This document shows, piece after piece, positions 44,553 to 53,055 of a stretch of 64,000 bases of DNA. Source of the DNA: Vallitalea maricola (GTDB lineage Bacteria > Bacillota > Clostridia > Lachnospirales > Vallitaleaceae). How positions within the stretch are numbered: position 1 is the first letter of the stretch; every line of letters begins with the position of its first letter. Where the stretch lies: positions 1 to 64,000 of the forward strand of contig NZ_BTPU01000027.1 of the NCBI RefSeq assembly GCF_036985595.1, read 5' to 3'. The position numbers and the translations under genes were made by a program. The notes beneath the pieces are model-generated. The model saw only the letters and a list, made by a program, of their open reading frames with translations. It had not been told where the DNA came from and did not search any database.

Positions 44553-45454
44553 AAATAACAGTAATTGTTTCGGATTTCGGAAATGAACATGAAAACTATT
44601 TTAAGCAGTTAATGACGTTTATTAAGGGTTATACACTTTCTCTTGAGGTAATCATTATTACGGACAAGGTCAGTCAATATACTTCTGTAGATGATAGTAT
44701 TGATGTTATTGAATTTGGCATATGTAATTCAGAAGTTATTGTGGATTATCTAGCAAGAAGATTGAAATCATCAAGAAGGATTATTTTTGATTCTAGTATA
44801 TTATCCAGAGAATTAGCAGGAAGATTGTCTGTTAGGCTGAATATTCCTGGTTTAATTGATGTTCGTTCTATGAGGATTGATGACGAAAATATTATTTTTA
44901 GTAAATATGTCTATGCAGCTAATTTAGTAGCAGAATTTGCAAGTAAGGAGTTTTGTATTGCTCTATCAAGGACGGTACCTATATCAGAAGAGATATTAAT
45001 TGCAGCGACCACTATGAACATACATAAAGTCAGTGAAAATAGTTCTGTCGAAATTCTATCGGTGGAACCTATGCAAAAAGATGAGTATAAGGATATGCTC
45101 ATTGTTGTTGGTAGAGGTGTAGATGCAGAAAATGACCTAGATAGAATAAAAGAACTTGCAGTCAAAATGGATGCTGACTTAGGTGCATCAAGACCAGTAT
45201 GTATGAGTGGCTATGTATCTCTAGAACATTTAGTTGGTGTTTCTGGCAAGATATATAATCCAAAACTATGTGTTACTTTGGGTGTATCAGGTTCTTTAGC
45301 CTTTTATCCAGGAATTGAAAAGAGCAAAATTATTATTTCAGTAAATGATGATAAAGATGCACCAATAATGCAGAATTCGGATTACTGTATCCAGAGTGAT
45401 TATAAAGAGGTTGTAAAATATTTGGAGAATTTTTGGAGTGATTCATATGAATGA
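44549..45454 (+). CDS. Divergent ETF alpha subunit-like protein, second pair
   Basis: This 301-residue protein is of the YgcQ/EtfA type. The FAD domain is kept in outline: LGASRPVCMSGYVSLEHLVG, then VSGK and LGVSGSLAFYPG, with VNDDKDAPIM. The usual IQHLAG His is replaced. Its ATG overlaps the previous stop as ATGA, and its end overlaps the following oxidase by eight bases, so the three proteins are probably made in equal amounts and form one complex. Confidence 0.8.
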   Translation: MKITVIVSDFGNEHENYFKQLMTFIKGYTLSLEVIIITDKVSQYTSVDDSIDVIEFGICNSEVIVDYLARRLKSSRRIIFDSSILSRELAGRLSVRLNIPGLIDVRSMRIDDENIIFSKYVYAANLVAEFASKEFCIALSRTVPISEEILIAATTMNIHKVSENSSVEILSVEPMQKDEYKDMLIVVGRGVDAENDLDRIKELAVKMDADLGASRPVCMSGYVSLEHLVGVSGKIYNPKLCVTLGVSGSLAFYPGIEKSKIIISVNDDKDAPIMQNSDYCIQSDYKEVVKYLENFWSDSYE

Positions 45455-46718
45455 ATATAAAGATAAGTATGTAGACTATTTAAGTGATGAATCTAAATTA
45501 CAAGGATACTGCGATTATATTGAGTTTCCTACTTGTGAAGAAGAAGTTGTAGATTTAATTAGTAATTGTAGTAAAGAAGATATAACGATAACTGTACAGG
45601 GTGGTAGAACAGGAATTGTTGGAGGAAGTGTACCTCAGGGTGGATTGCTAATGAATATGAGTAAAATGGATAAAATAATAGGTATTGAAGGGGAGATTCT
45701 ATCCGTAATGCCTGGTGTACCTCTATTTGCTATTAATGAATTTGTTAATCGTGAGAAAAAAGGCTATATCTTTCCTGTTGATTCCACAGAGAAAACCGCA
45801 AGTATAGGAGGTATCTTTTCTACAGGGGCAAGAGGTCCAAGAAATTATCATTTTGGTGATAGCATAAATTATTTTAAAGGTATTGAAGTAATTGATTTTA
45901 GCGGGGTTAAACATATTCTTTCTATGAAAGATGAAGTTAACGATTATTATAAAAAAGAAGGAAGAGAAGGTATTGTTACAAAGCTTCACATACAATTAAT
46001 AAAAAAGTTTAACCATATATGGGGTATTGTATTTCTATTTGACAGCATTAAGGATATTGTTGGTTTTAGCGAAGATGTGAAAAAAAGTGATATCAAGAAT
46101 ATACTGTCCTTTGAATATATAAGTGATAGTACAATTGATCTCATACAAGAATTCAGTACTGGTATGGACAAGTTGAAAGGCGTGCCAACATTTGATAAAG
46201 GTATGCATATGATTTATACTGAGATTTTTTCTGATAATCAAGATGACATTGAAATGTCAGCAGAAATGTTGATGGAATTAGCAGCAGAACATCACTGTGA
46301 TATTGAGAAAGCTTTAGCTGTATCAACAGAAGATGATCTTGAGAAAATGGCAAATTATAGACATGCAGCAGCAGAATGTTGTAATATGTTTATTGAACAT
46401 GTCAAAAAAATTGATGAGGGAATAACAAAATTATCAACAGATATTAGTGGGATTACAGACATTTGTTATTTTGCTAACTTAAAAACTGATATTAAATATG
46501 TTATATTTGGGCATTTGTTGGATGCACATTTACATATGAATTTACTCCCCCAAAATTATGAGGAATATATGGAAGCGAAAGAAATAATTAAGAATATATC
46601 TGTTGAAAACTACTTAAAAGGTGCCACAATTTTCACAGAACACGGTATAGGGAAAATAAAACAGTATATTGTTGATGCTATAAATGATAGTATACTAACT
46701 CAAAACAAGGAGAAATGA
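45447..46718 (+). CDS. Second FAD-linked oxidase, GlcD family
   Basis: This 423-residue flavoprotein of the VAO family has the FAD-binding segment TVQGGRTGIVGGSVPQGGLL and the C-terminal GATIFTEHGIGKIKQY. It is shorter than the YgcU-like oxidase (479) and distinct from it, so it is not a duplicate. The overlap with the divergent EtfA suggests that this oxidase hands electrons to the second ETF pair. The likely substrate is a 2-hydroxy acid. It ends 12 bases from the convergent glpP-like gene. Confidence 0.83.
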   Translation: MNEYKDKYVDYLSDESKLQGYCDYIEFPTCEEEVVDLISNCSKEDITITVQGGRTGIVGGSVPQGGLLMNMSKMDKIIGIEGEILSVMPGVPLFAINEFVNREKKGYIFPVDSTEKTASIGGIFSTGARGPRNYHFGDSINYFKGIEVIDFSGVKHILSMKDEVNDYYKKEGREGIVTKLHIQLIKKFNHIWGIVFLFDSIKDIVGFSEDVKKSDIKNILSFEYISDSTIDLIQEFSTGMDKLKGVPTFDKGMHMIYTEIFSDNQDDIEMSAEMLMELAAEHHCDIEKALAVSTEDDLEKMANYRHAAAECCNMFIEHVKKIDEGITKLSTDISGITDICYFANLKTDIKYVIFGHLLDAHLHMNLLPQNYEEYMEAKEIIKNISVENYLKGATIFTEHGIGKIKQYIVDAINDSILTQNKEK

Positions 46719-46729
46719 TTTTGAAAAAT

Positions 46730-47293
46730 CTACATCTTCCAAACACCTGTATTTGTAGTGGAGATTGCAGTAGCACCAGCTTTTAGTGCATTCATGACAT
46801 CATCTTTTGCACATACTAAACCACCAGCAATTATAGGAACATCTATTAATTCAACAACCCATCCTAATACTTTTGGCATACATCCTGGCATAATTTCGAT
46901 ACAGTCAGGTCTTGATTGGGATATTTGTTTTTCTAAACTATAAAAGGACATTGAGTCTACCAGAAAGAAACGATGTACAGTGAAAAGGTCACGTTCTCTA
47001 GCGGCATGAATCATATGGGCTTTCGTGCTAATAATTCCGTCTGCTCTTGTTTTTTCCTTAATATAGTCAATAACAATATTTTTATGTGACGTACCTTCAA
47101 GTAGATCAACATGAACAAATGCAGATTTACCTGAATTCTTAACTTTATTTACAATATCACTAATGGTTAATAAATTACCATATAAAATAAATACCACATT
47201 ACATTCAGAATTTAGAACTTCTTCTAATCCTTTGTCATCTTTGATGCCACCTATTATTGGATTATCTTCTAATAAATTTAACAAGTTTTGCAT
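46730..47293 (-). CDS. ygcP: GlpP family RNA-binding antiterminator (YgcP-like)
   Basis: GlpP proteins bind glycerol 3-phosphate and prevent termination in leader RNAs. The TIM-barrel phosphate pocket is visible in FVHVDLLEG, DGIISTK, IEIMPGCMPK and PIIAGGLVCAKDD, ending in AISTTNTGVWKM. The length is 187 residues from ATG 47293, which follows AAAGGTGG. In E. coli, YgcP occupies the same cluster. Here the gene faces the operon and probably controls the leader terminator at 38612-38696 in response to a phosphorylated intermediate made by the kinase. Confidence 0.88.
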   Translation of the reverse strand: MQNLLNLLEDNPIIGGIKDDKGLEEVLNSECNVVFILYGNLLTISDIVNKVKNSGKSAFVHVDLLEGTSHKNIVIDYIKEKTRADGIISTKAHMIHAARERDLFTVHRFFLVDSMSFYSLEKQISQSRPDCIEIMPGCMPKVLGWVVELIDVPIIAGGLVCAKDDVMNALKAGATAISTTNTGVWKM

Positions 47294-47597
47294 ATTGGCC
47301 ACCTTTCTAGAACATAATTAGATTGTTGGTTATATATTCATTATACAGAATTATGAACCAATAGCAAGTTGAATATATAATCTAGATTTATCATCTGATG
47401 TTTAGTTTATACTAAATAAATTATTTTATTTGAAATTATTTATTATTAAAAAAACTAATTACCTATACATAAGATATTGATTATACGATTGCTTCTAGCA
47501 TATAGTGCTAGATAATGAATTGAAGGTTATTATAAAACGAGCTTAATCTAATAACCATTTATTGATAAGGTTAATTACAATTTGAGGAGGTTTTATC
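47294..47597. promoter_or_regulatory. Divergent gap between glpP-like and BCCT genes
   Basis: This 304-base AT-rich gap holds no gene. TCTAGCA (47495-47501) pairs with TGCTAGA (47507-47513). The hairpin or dyad lies about 85 bases before the transporter start and could be an operator. I see no consensus promoter with confidence. Confidence 0.4.
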
Positions 47598-49178
47598 TTG
47601 AATGATTTAAATAATAAGTCAAAGAGATGGTTATCACAAAGGTTTAGACCATTTGTTTTTTTTCCAGCATTTATTTTGCTGATATTGACAATTGTATTAA
47701 ATTTTGTGAATCCAAATACTTTTTTAGATATAACTACAATGGCTAAGAACTTTATGGTTGGTGACATGGGGTGGATGTTTAGTATTGTTGGTATACTATG
47801 TGTAATCGTCATTGTATTAACGTATTTTTCACCATTAGGTGAAGTGAGAATCGGTGGAAAAAACGCAAAACCAATGCTAAAAAAATCTTCGTGGTTTGCT
47901 ATAACATTATGTACAACGATTGCAGCTGGGATTCTTTTTTGGGGAACTGCAGAACCTATGTGGCATTTGGCTTATCCACCTGAATCATTAGGAATTGCTC
48001 CTATGTCACCAGAGGCAGCAAAATATGCAATGGAGACTATGTTTCTTCATTGGACATTTATACCTTATGGAATTTATGCGGTACCAACCATTGTATTTGC
48101 TTTTGCATATTATAATATGAGGCGTTCATTTAGTGTTGGGTCTCAAATATCACCATTAATATCAAGCAATAAGCAAAAAAAAATCAATGGAGTTATTGAT
48201 GCAGTTGTGCTTTTTACCGTAGCTGCTGGTATTTCTTCTTCTTTTGGCACTGCTGTTATGAACATGGGTGGTGGGATAAATGCTCTTTTTGGTATTAATA
48301 ATGATAAAACAATTTGGATTATTATTACGATTATAGGTACAGCTGCCTTTATTATTTCCTCTGGTACAGGATTAATGAAAGGAATCAGAGTTTTATCTGA
48401 TGTCAATGTATATTTATATTATATTATCATTGTAGCATTATTAATCCTTGGTCCATTTAATTATTTCTTTAGCTTAGGAACAGAAGCTTTTGGTGGATTT
48501 ATTGACAACCTTTTTTCAAAAGCTCTATTTACTGGTGCATCTTCTGGAGATTCATGGGCTTCAGGGTGGACAATGTTCTACTGGTCTAATTGGATGGCAT
48601 GGGCACCTGTGTCAGCAGTATTTCTAGCAAGGATAGCTTATGGTTATAAAATCAAGGAAGTCATTATGATGAATTTCATTATACCAAGTATTTTTAGTAC
48701 GGTCTGGATGACAATACTCTCAGGTACTACAATTAATTATCAAATGACTGGGAAGGTTGATATAATTGCTAAGATGAATGAGCAAGGCTCAGCAGCGGCT
48801 GCCTATACTGTACTAGGTGAATTACCTTTTTCTGGTTTAATTATCGGTATTTATTTGATTGCAGTTATGATTTCCTTTATAACAGCTACAGATTCTACAA
48901 CTAATGCTATGGCAAGTATATGTACATCTGGAATTAAAGATGGAAGACAAGAAGCACCACTAGTAATTAAAGTTGTATGGGGGATTATTATAGGTGCAAT
49001 ATCTTTGGTTTTCATTGCTGCTCTTGGTCTCGATGGAATTAAAATGCTCTCATATTTAGGTGGTTTTCCAGCACTGTTCTTAGGAATATTGAGTATTGTA
49101 TCTTTGCTGTTAATAATGAAAAAATCAGATAAGTACGATGTTGTATCAAAAGATACTAAGGAAGTTACGAAAGAATAG
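47598..49178 (+). CDS. BCCT family betaine/carnitine/choline transporter
   Basis: This 526-residue permease has 12 membrane segments and starts at TTG after GAGGAGG. Typical BCCT blocks are GILFWGTAEPMWHLAYPP and the helix-8 Trp segment MFYWSNWMAWAPVSAVFLARIA. The substrate could be betaine, choline, carnitine or another quaternary amine. It is a single-gene unit with its own terminator. Whether it belongs functionally to the ygc-like cluster is not clear. Confidence 0.9.
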   Translation: MNDLNNKSKRWLSQRFRPFVFFPAFILLILTIVLNFVNPNTFLDITTMAKNFMVGDMGWMFSIVGILCVIVIVLTYFSPLGEVRIGGKNAKPMLKKSSWFAITLCTTIAAGILFWGTAEPMWHLAYPPESLGIAPMSPEAAKYAMETMFLHWTFIPYGIYAVPTIVFAFAYYNMRRSFSVGSQISPLISSNKQKKINGVIDAVVLFTVAAGISSSFGTAVMNMGGGINALFGINNDKTIWIIITIIGTAAFIISSGTGLMKGIRVLSDVNVYLYYIIIVALLILGPFNYFFSLGTEAFGGFIDNLFSKALFTGASSGDSWASGWTMFYWSNWMAWAPVSAVFLARIAYGYKIKEVIMMNFIIPSIFSTVWMTILSGTTINYQMTGKVDIIAKMNEQGSAAAAYTVLGELPFSGLIIGIYLIAVMISFITATDSTTNAMASICTSGIKDGRQEAPLVIKVVWGIIIGAISLVFIAALGLDGIKMLSYLGGFPALFLGILSIVSLLLIMKKSDKYDVVSKDTKEVTKE

Positions 49179-49188
49179 AGGCTATAGA

Positions 49189-49247
49189 TAGCTGTCTTAT
49201 AATATTTTGAGAAAATATCATAATCTTAAGGTCTTATTAGACAGCTA
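49189..49247 (+). terminator. Terminator after the BCCT gene
   Basis: TAGCTGTCT (49189-49197) pairs with AGACAGCTA (49239-49247), with an inner hairpin ATATTTT/AAAATAT (49202-49218). Confidence 0.65.
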
Positions 49248-49297
49248 TTAATATCTAATCTAGTCATTATATTTATCTTCACTATGCATGATAAATT

Positions 49298-50035
49298 TTA
49301 GTTTGCTGGTTTATTATTATTAATATTTGTATCACAATCATTAACAAAAAAAGGTGGCCATGGTTCTCTGGGAGTACCATTTTTAATAAATCTGAAATTA
49401 CAGCAATCACAGCCACAGCCTAATGTTTTAGTACGATGAAGCTCAATTCCAAGAGCTTTGAAAATAACATAATCCAGATTACATAGATAAGGTACTAATT
49501 CGTCAGCCTCTTGATCATGAAAAAATTTAACTATACCACATTCAGTATAATCTATTGCAAGGTCATAATTAATACCATCACCATCATTAACTTCCCATAC
49601 CCAATCATAAGGATATTTTTTCTCTCTGGATATAAAGGCTCTTCTCTTCATTTTTCTTACTTTTGATTTGGAAAACATTCTTTTACCCATGATTCTTCTT
49701 ATAAACCTAGGCATTTTATTAAAATATCTAGTCAATGATAAATAGATTAATTTACCAATATCATATAATTCGATGTCGTATTCGGCCAATACTCTATACA
49801 AGGCTAAACCCCAACTTGCTTGAACAAGATTAGATGTCAATTTGTTGTCATCACCTCCAATATAAGGGAACTGAGGTATTAGTTTATTATACTCGTTTTT
49901 GACTTTTAGTTTAACTGCACTAGCTTCTTTATTACCGAATATGTCAATTAATTCAGGTGTAATTGGTTTCAAGAATTTTTCTATTGACTTAGAAAGTTTA
50001 TCCTTCTGCTTTATATAATAATCATTCTCTGACAT
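49298..50035 (-). CDS. L-2-amino-thiazoline-4-carboxylic acid hydrolase family protein
   Basis: This 245-residue protein matches the ATC-hydrolase family by its C-terminal Cys-rich block RTKTLGCGCDCCNFRFIKNG and the overall layout. Known members open ATC to S-carbamoyl-cysteine on the way to L-cysteine, but most clostridial members are untested. I start at 50035 after AAAGGAG, 48 bases downstream of the longest frame. It stands alone, divergent from selB. A link to sulfur or selenium amino-acid metabolism is possible. Confidence 0.75.
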   Translation of the reverse strand: MSENDYYIKQKDKLSKSIEKFLKPITPELIDIFGNKEASAVKLKVKNEYNKLIPQFPYIGGDDNKLTSNLVQASWGLALYRVLAEYDIELYDIGKLIYLSLTRYFNKMPRFIRRIMGKRMFSKSKVRKMKRRAFISREKKYPYDWVWEVNDGDGINYDLAIDYTECGIVKFFHDQEADELVPYLCNLDYVIFKALGIELHRTKTLGCGCDCCNFRFIKNGTPREPWPPFFVNDCDTNINNNKPAN

Positions 50036-50265
50036 AACACTATCACTCCTTTGTATTATAATTATATAATAATAACTTAACAAATAACAGCCTAATTGTC
50101 AATGGATTGCAATTGATTTTTATAATCATTATCAATAAAGCTTAGACTTCTATATTTCATACTATATTACACCGATTTATATATCATTTATTTTATGGTT
50201 GATAGATGAATTATAAAGTATTCTATGGTATCATAAAATAAATAATAGTATATAAGGTGAAAATT

Positions 50266-52161
50266 ATGGAACATTTAATTATAGGAACAGCAGGGCACGT
50301 AGATCACGGTAAAACAGAATTAGTAAAAGCACTGACAGGCTGCGATACTGATAGACTGAAAGAAGAAAAACAAAGAGGGATGACCATTGAACTTGGTTTT
50401 GCACCCTTTTATTTAGATGGAAAGATTTTCTCTATCGTAGATGTACCAGGCCATGAAAAATTAATAAAAACAATGGTCTCAGGTGCAACTGGAATGGATA
50501 TGGCACTACTAATCATTGCAGCAGACGAAGGCATCATGCCACAGACCATTGAACACATTAACATACTCTCTATGCTAGACATAACCAATATAATCATTGT
50601 TATAACAAAAATAGACTTAATAAGTAATGAAAACCTTGATAATACAATAACAAAAATAAAATCTTTTATAAAAGAAACCCCATTAAAAGATTCACCTATC
50701 TGTCAAGTATCTTCCAAACTAAATATAGGCATAGACGATCTTAAAAACATAATACTTAACCAATCCAAAACAATAAATAAAACAAGAAATGCCGAACTAT
50801 TCAGAATGCCCATAGACAGAGTATTCACCATAAAAGGTCATGGAACAGTGGTAACAGGAACCATAACAGGAGGCAAAATAACCAAAGATGATCTTATCGA
50901 AATACTTCCAAATAAAATAAACTCAAAAGTAAGAGGAATCCAAGTACATGGTTCAGAAATGAATAAAGCCTACGCTGGTCAAAGATGCGCAATAAATCTA
51001 ACCAAAGTAGAAAAATCATCAATAAACCGTGGTGATGTAATAGGAAAGCCACAAGAATTATCCCCTACACTCTCCATAGATACCGTAATCTATAACTTAA
51101 TGGACAACTACACAATAAAACATAACCAAAAAGTAAGAATACACATAGGAACAACAGAAGTAATAGGAAAATTAAAATTAATTCAACAAGAAAACATAGA
51201 AAAAAATCAAAAAGCCTACGCCAGAATAAGACTAGAAAAACCTGTAACAGCTGTATTCGGAGATAAATTCATAATACGCTCACTAACCCCAGTAATCACT
51301 ATCGGAGGAGGCAGAATACTATCTCACAAATCACCTAAACTATCACACCTGCAAACTAAAACAGTAGATTACTTCACTTTACTGGAACAAGCCAATCCAA
51401 CCCATATAATCCTCAACCTACTACAAACCAACCATCAACTATTTACCATAGACAAAATATTCAAAAATCTATATATCAACCGACAAACCATCTATCAATC
51501 ACTATCCACCCTACTAAACCAACAAAAGATACTAAAACTAACAAACAAATACTATATCAGCAACGAAACAAACACCTACCTAAAACAACTAATAATAAAA
51601 TCAATAGAAGAATACTACCAAAATAACAAATACACTATATCAATAAACAAAGAAACCCTAAGAACAAAAACATTCCCGAAATGGAACAAAGACCAATTTG
51701 ACACCCTATTAACCCTATACAAAAAAAACAACATACTAAACATCTCAAACGACCAAATCATTATAAACAAACAACAAAGAATAACCCAAATATACCAAGA
51801 CAATCAAATAAACAAACTAGAACAACTAATACTAAAAACCAACTTACAAGGCTTTAACATAACTAACACTATACAAACCAATATCAACACTAACCAACTA
51901 AATCACCAACTAAAGTTCCTCCAACAAATAAATAAAATAATAAAACTAAACCAAACCACCTACATCCATAAAACAAATTACGACAACCTACTACACCATA
52001 TCAACACCCTGTTCACCCAACACCACAAAATAACAGTACAGCAAGTAAGAGACACCCTACAAATAGGAAGAAAACAAACAATAATCATCCTAGAATACCT
52101 AGACCAAATAGGTCTAACCAAACGACTAAACAACTACCGAATCCAACTAAAAACCAAATAA
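50266..52161 (+). CDS. selB: Selenocysteine-specific elongation factor
   Basis: SelB is a GTPase that carries selenocysteyl-tRNA-Sec to UGA codons marked by a SECIS. The G motifs are GHVDHGKTE (10-18), DVPGHE and ITKIDL. Domains 2 and 3 follow, then the winged-helix C-terminal region that binds SECIS RNA. The length is 631 residues. The C-terminal ~280 residues are very rich in Asn, Gln, Thr, Ile and Lys because the plus strand has almost no G. Reading frame and winged-helix motifs stay intact. It is separated from selD-selA by 13.5 kb. Confidence 0.94.
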   Translation: MEHLIIGTAGHVDHGKTELVKALTGCDTDRLKEEKQRGMTIELGFAPFYLDGKIFSIVDVPGHEKLIKTMVSGATGMDMALLIIAADEGIMPQTIEHINILSMLDITNIIIVITKIDLISNENLDNTITKIKSFIKETPLKDSPICQVSSKLNIGIDDLKNIILNQSKTINKTRNAELFRMPIDRVFTIKGHGTVVTGTITGGKITKDDLIEILPNKINSKVRGIQVHGSEMNKAYAGQRCAINLTKVEKSSINRGDVIGKPQELSPTLSIDTVIYNLMDNYTIKHNQKVRIHIGTTEVIGKLKLIQQENIEKNQKAYARIRLEKPVTAVFGDKFIIRSLTPVITIGGGRILSHKSPKLSHLQTKTVDYFTLLEQANPTHIILNLLQTNHQLFTIDKIFKNLYINRQTIYQSLSTLLNQQKILKLTNKYYISNETNTYLKQLIIKSIEEYYQNNKYTISINKETLRTKTFPKWNKDQFDTLLTLYKKNNILNISNDQIIINKQQRITQIYQDNQINKLEQLILKTNLQGFNITNTIQTNINTNQLNHQLKFLQQINKIIKLNQTTYIHKTNYDNLLHHINTLFTQHHKITVQQVRDTLQIGRKQTIIILEYLDQIGLTKRLNNYRIQLKTK

Positions 52162-52178
52162 TCATTAAACCCAACAAA

Positions 52179-52252
52179 AAGTGGTATAGTATTCGTTTTA
52201 CGCAGACCGGTCCTTCAGGAGAAAGGCAAGTAAAACGAATACTATACCACTT
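52179..52252. repeat. Perfect 23-bp palindrome after selB
   Basis: AAGTGGTATAGTATTCGTTTTAC-type arms (52179-52201 with 52230-52252) match over 23 bp without error and enclose a 28-base loop that can fold again at TCCT/AGGA. There is no T run. The arm shares 12 of 13 bases with the palindrome after selA (36726-36763). It may be a bidirectional terminator or a small palindromic element. Confidence 0.65.
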
Positions 52253-52583
52253 GCACTACACTAATCATTCCAATATTAATTACCCAATTATTTTAATAAT
52301 AAATTAACAATCTATCCTAACATATACCATCCAATAAATAAAAAAACAATATACTCCCCCATCCTATAAATTAAGACAATTCCCCCTCACCATTACAAAT
52401 AAATAGTCTCCTGCTAAGTTCAATTCAATTAATAAAGCTATAACAAAAAAACCTTAACTATCCATAAAATAATACCTAACTAGATGCTTTTTTTCCCTAT
52501 AGGATTTATCATATAGTTAAGAATATAAAGATAATACAGAACTGTAATAACTTTGTTAAAAAAATCCCACAAGGAGGTAAATA
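52253..52583. other. G-poor intergenic region
   Basis: I see no gene in these 331 bases. The first ~250 are almost free of G on the plus strand, continuing the bias of the 3' half of selB. The last ~60 bases carry AAGGAGG for the MaoC-like gene. No convincing promoter was found. Confidence 0.5.
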
Positions 52584-53000
52584 ATGAAAGGAAAAACAAT
52601 ATCCAGCCTAAACATTGGCGATACAGCTTCATTCCAAAAGACAATCACCGAATCTGACGTATACCTATATGCAGGTATAACAGGAGATCAGAACCCCGCG
52701 CATATAAATCAGGTTGAAGCAGAAAAATCCATGTTCAAAGGTCGCATAGCCCACGGTATGCTTACCGCAGGACTTATCTCAGCAGTACTTGGAATGCAAC
52801 TACCAGGTCCAGGAACAATATATCTAGGTCAAGAACTCAAATTTACCGCTCCTGTCAGATTTGGAGATACTATAAAAGCACAAGTAGAAGTAATAGAGAA
52901 AAAAGAAGAAAAGAACATCATCAAATTAAAAACTATATGCACTAATCAAAATGATAAAATTGTACTAGAAGGAATAGCAACTGTTATGCCCCCAAAATAA
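52584..53000 (+). CDS. MaoC-like (R)-specific enoyl-CoA hydratase
   Basis: This hot-dog-fold hydratase of 138 residues has the catalytic block AGITGDQNPAHINQVEAEKS, with the Asp and His of the hydratase-2 motif, and the following GRIAHGMLTAGLIS. PhaJ-type enzymes hydrate crotonyl-CoA to (R)-3-hydroxybutyryl-CoA. It is 55 bases ahead of an acyl-CoA dehydrogenase, so the two act on the same short-chain enoyl-CoA pool. Confidence 0.87.
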   Translation: MKGKTISSLNIGDTASFQKTITESDVYLYAGITGDQNPAHINQVEAEKSMFKGRIAHGMLTAGLISAVLGMQLPGPGTIYLGQELKFTAPVRFGDTIKAQVEVIEKKEEKNIIKLKTICTNQNDKIVLEGIATVMPPK

Positions 53001-53055
53001 AAATTAATAATAGAATCAAAGATTACAAATATCAACAAAAAGGAGGAACCATTAC

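Noticed and set aside
43785..45454. The second ETF pair as pseudogenes because key motifs are lost.
   Set aside because: Both frames are intact, tightly overlapped with neighbours, and match the YgcR/YgcQ types rather than showing random decay.
51300..52161. The low-complexity Asn/Gln/Thr-rich 3' half of selB as a frameshifted or foreign sequence.
   Set aside because: Length and frame fit a normal SelB and the change in amino-acid use follows the lack of G on the plus strand, which continues into the non-coding gap.
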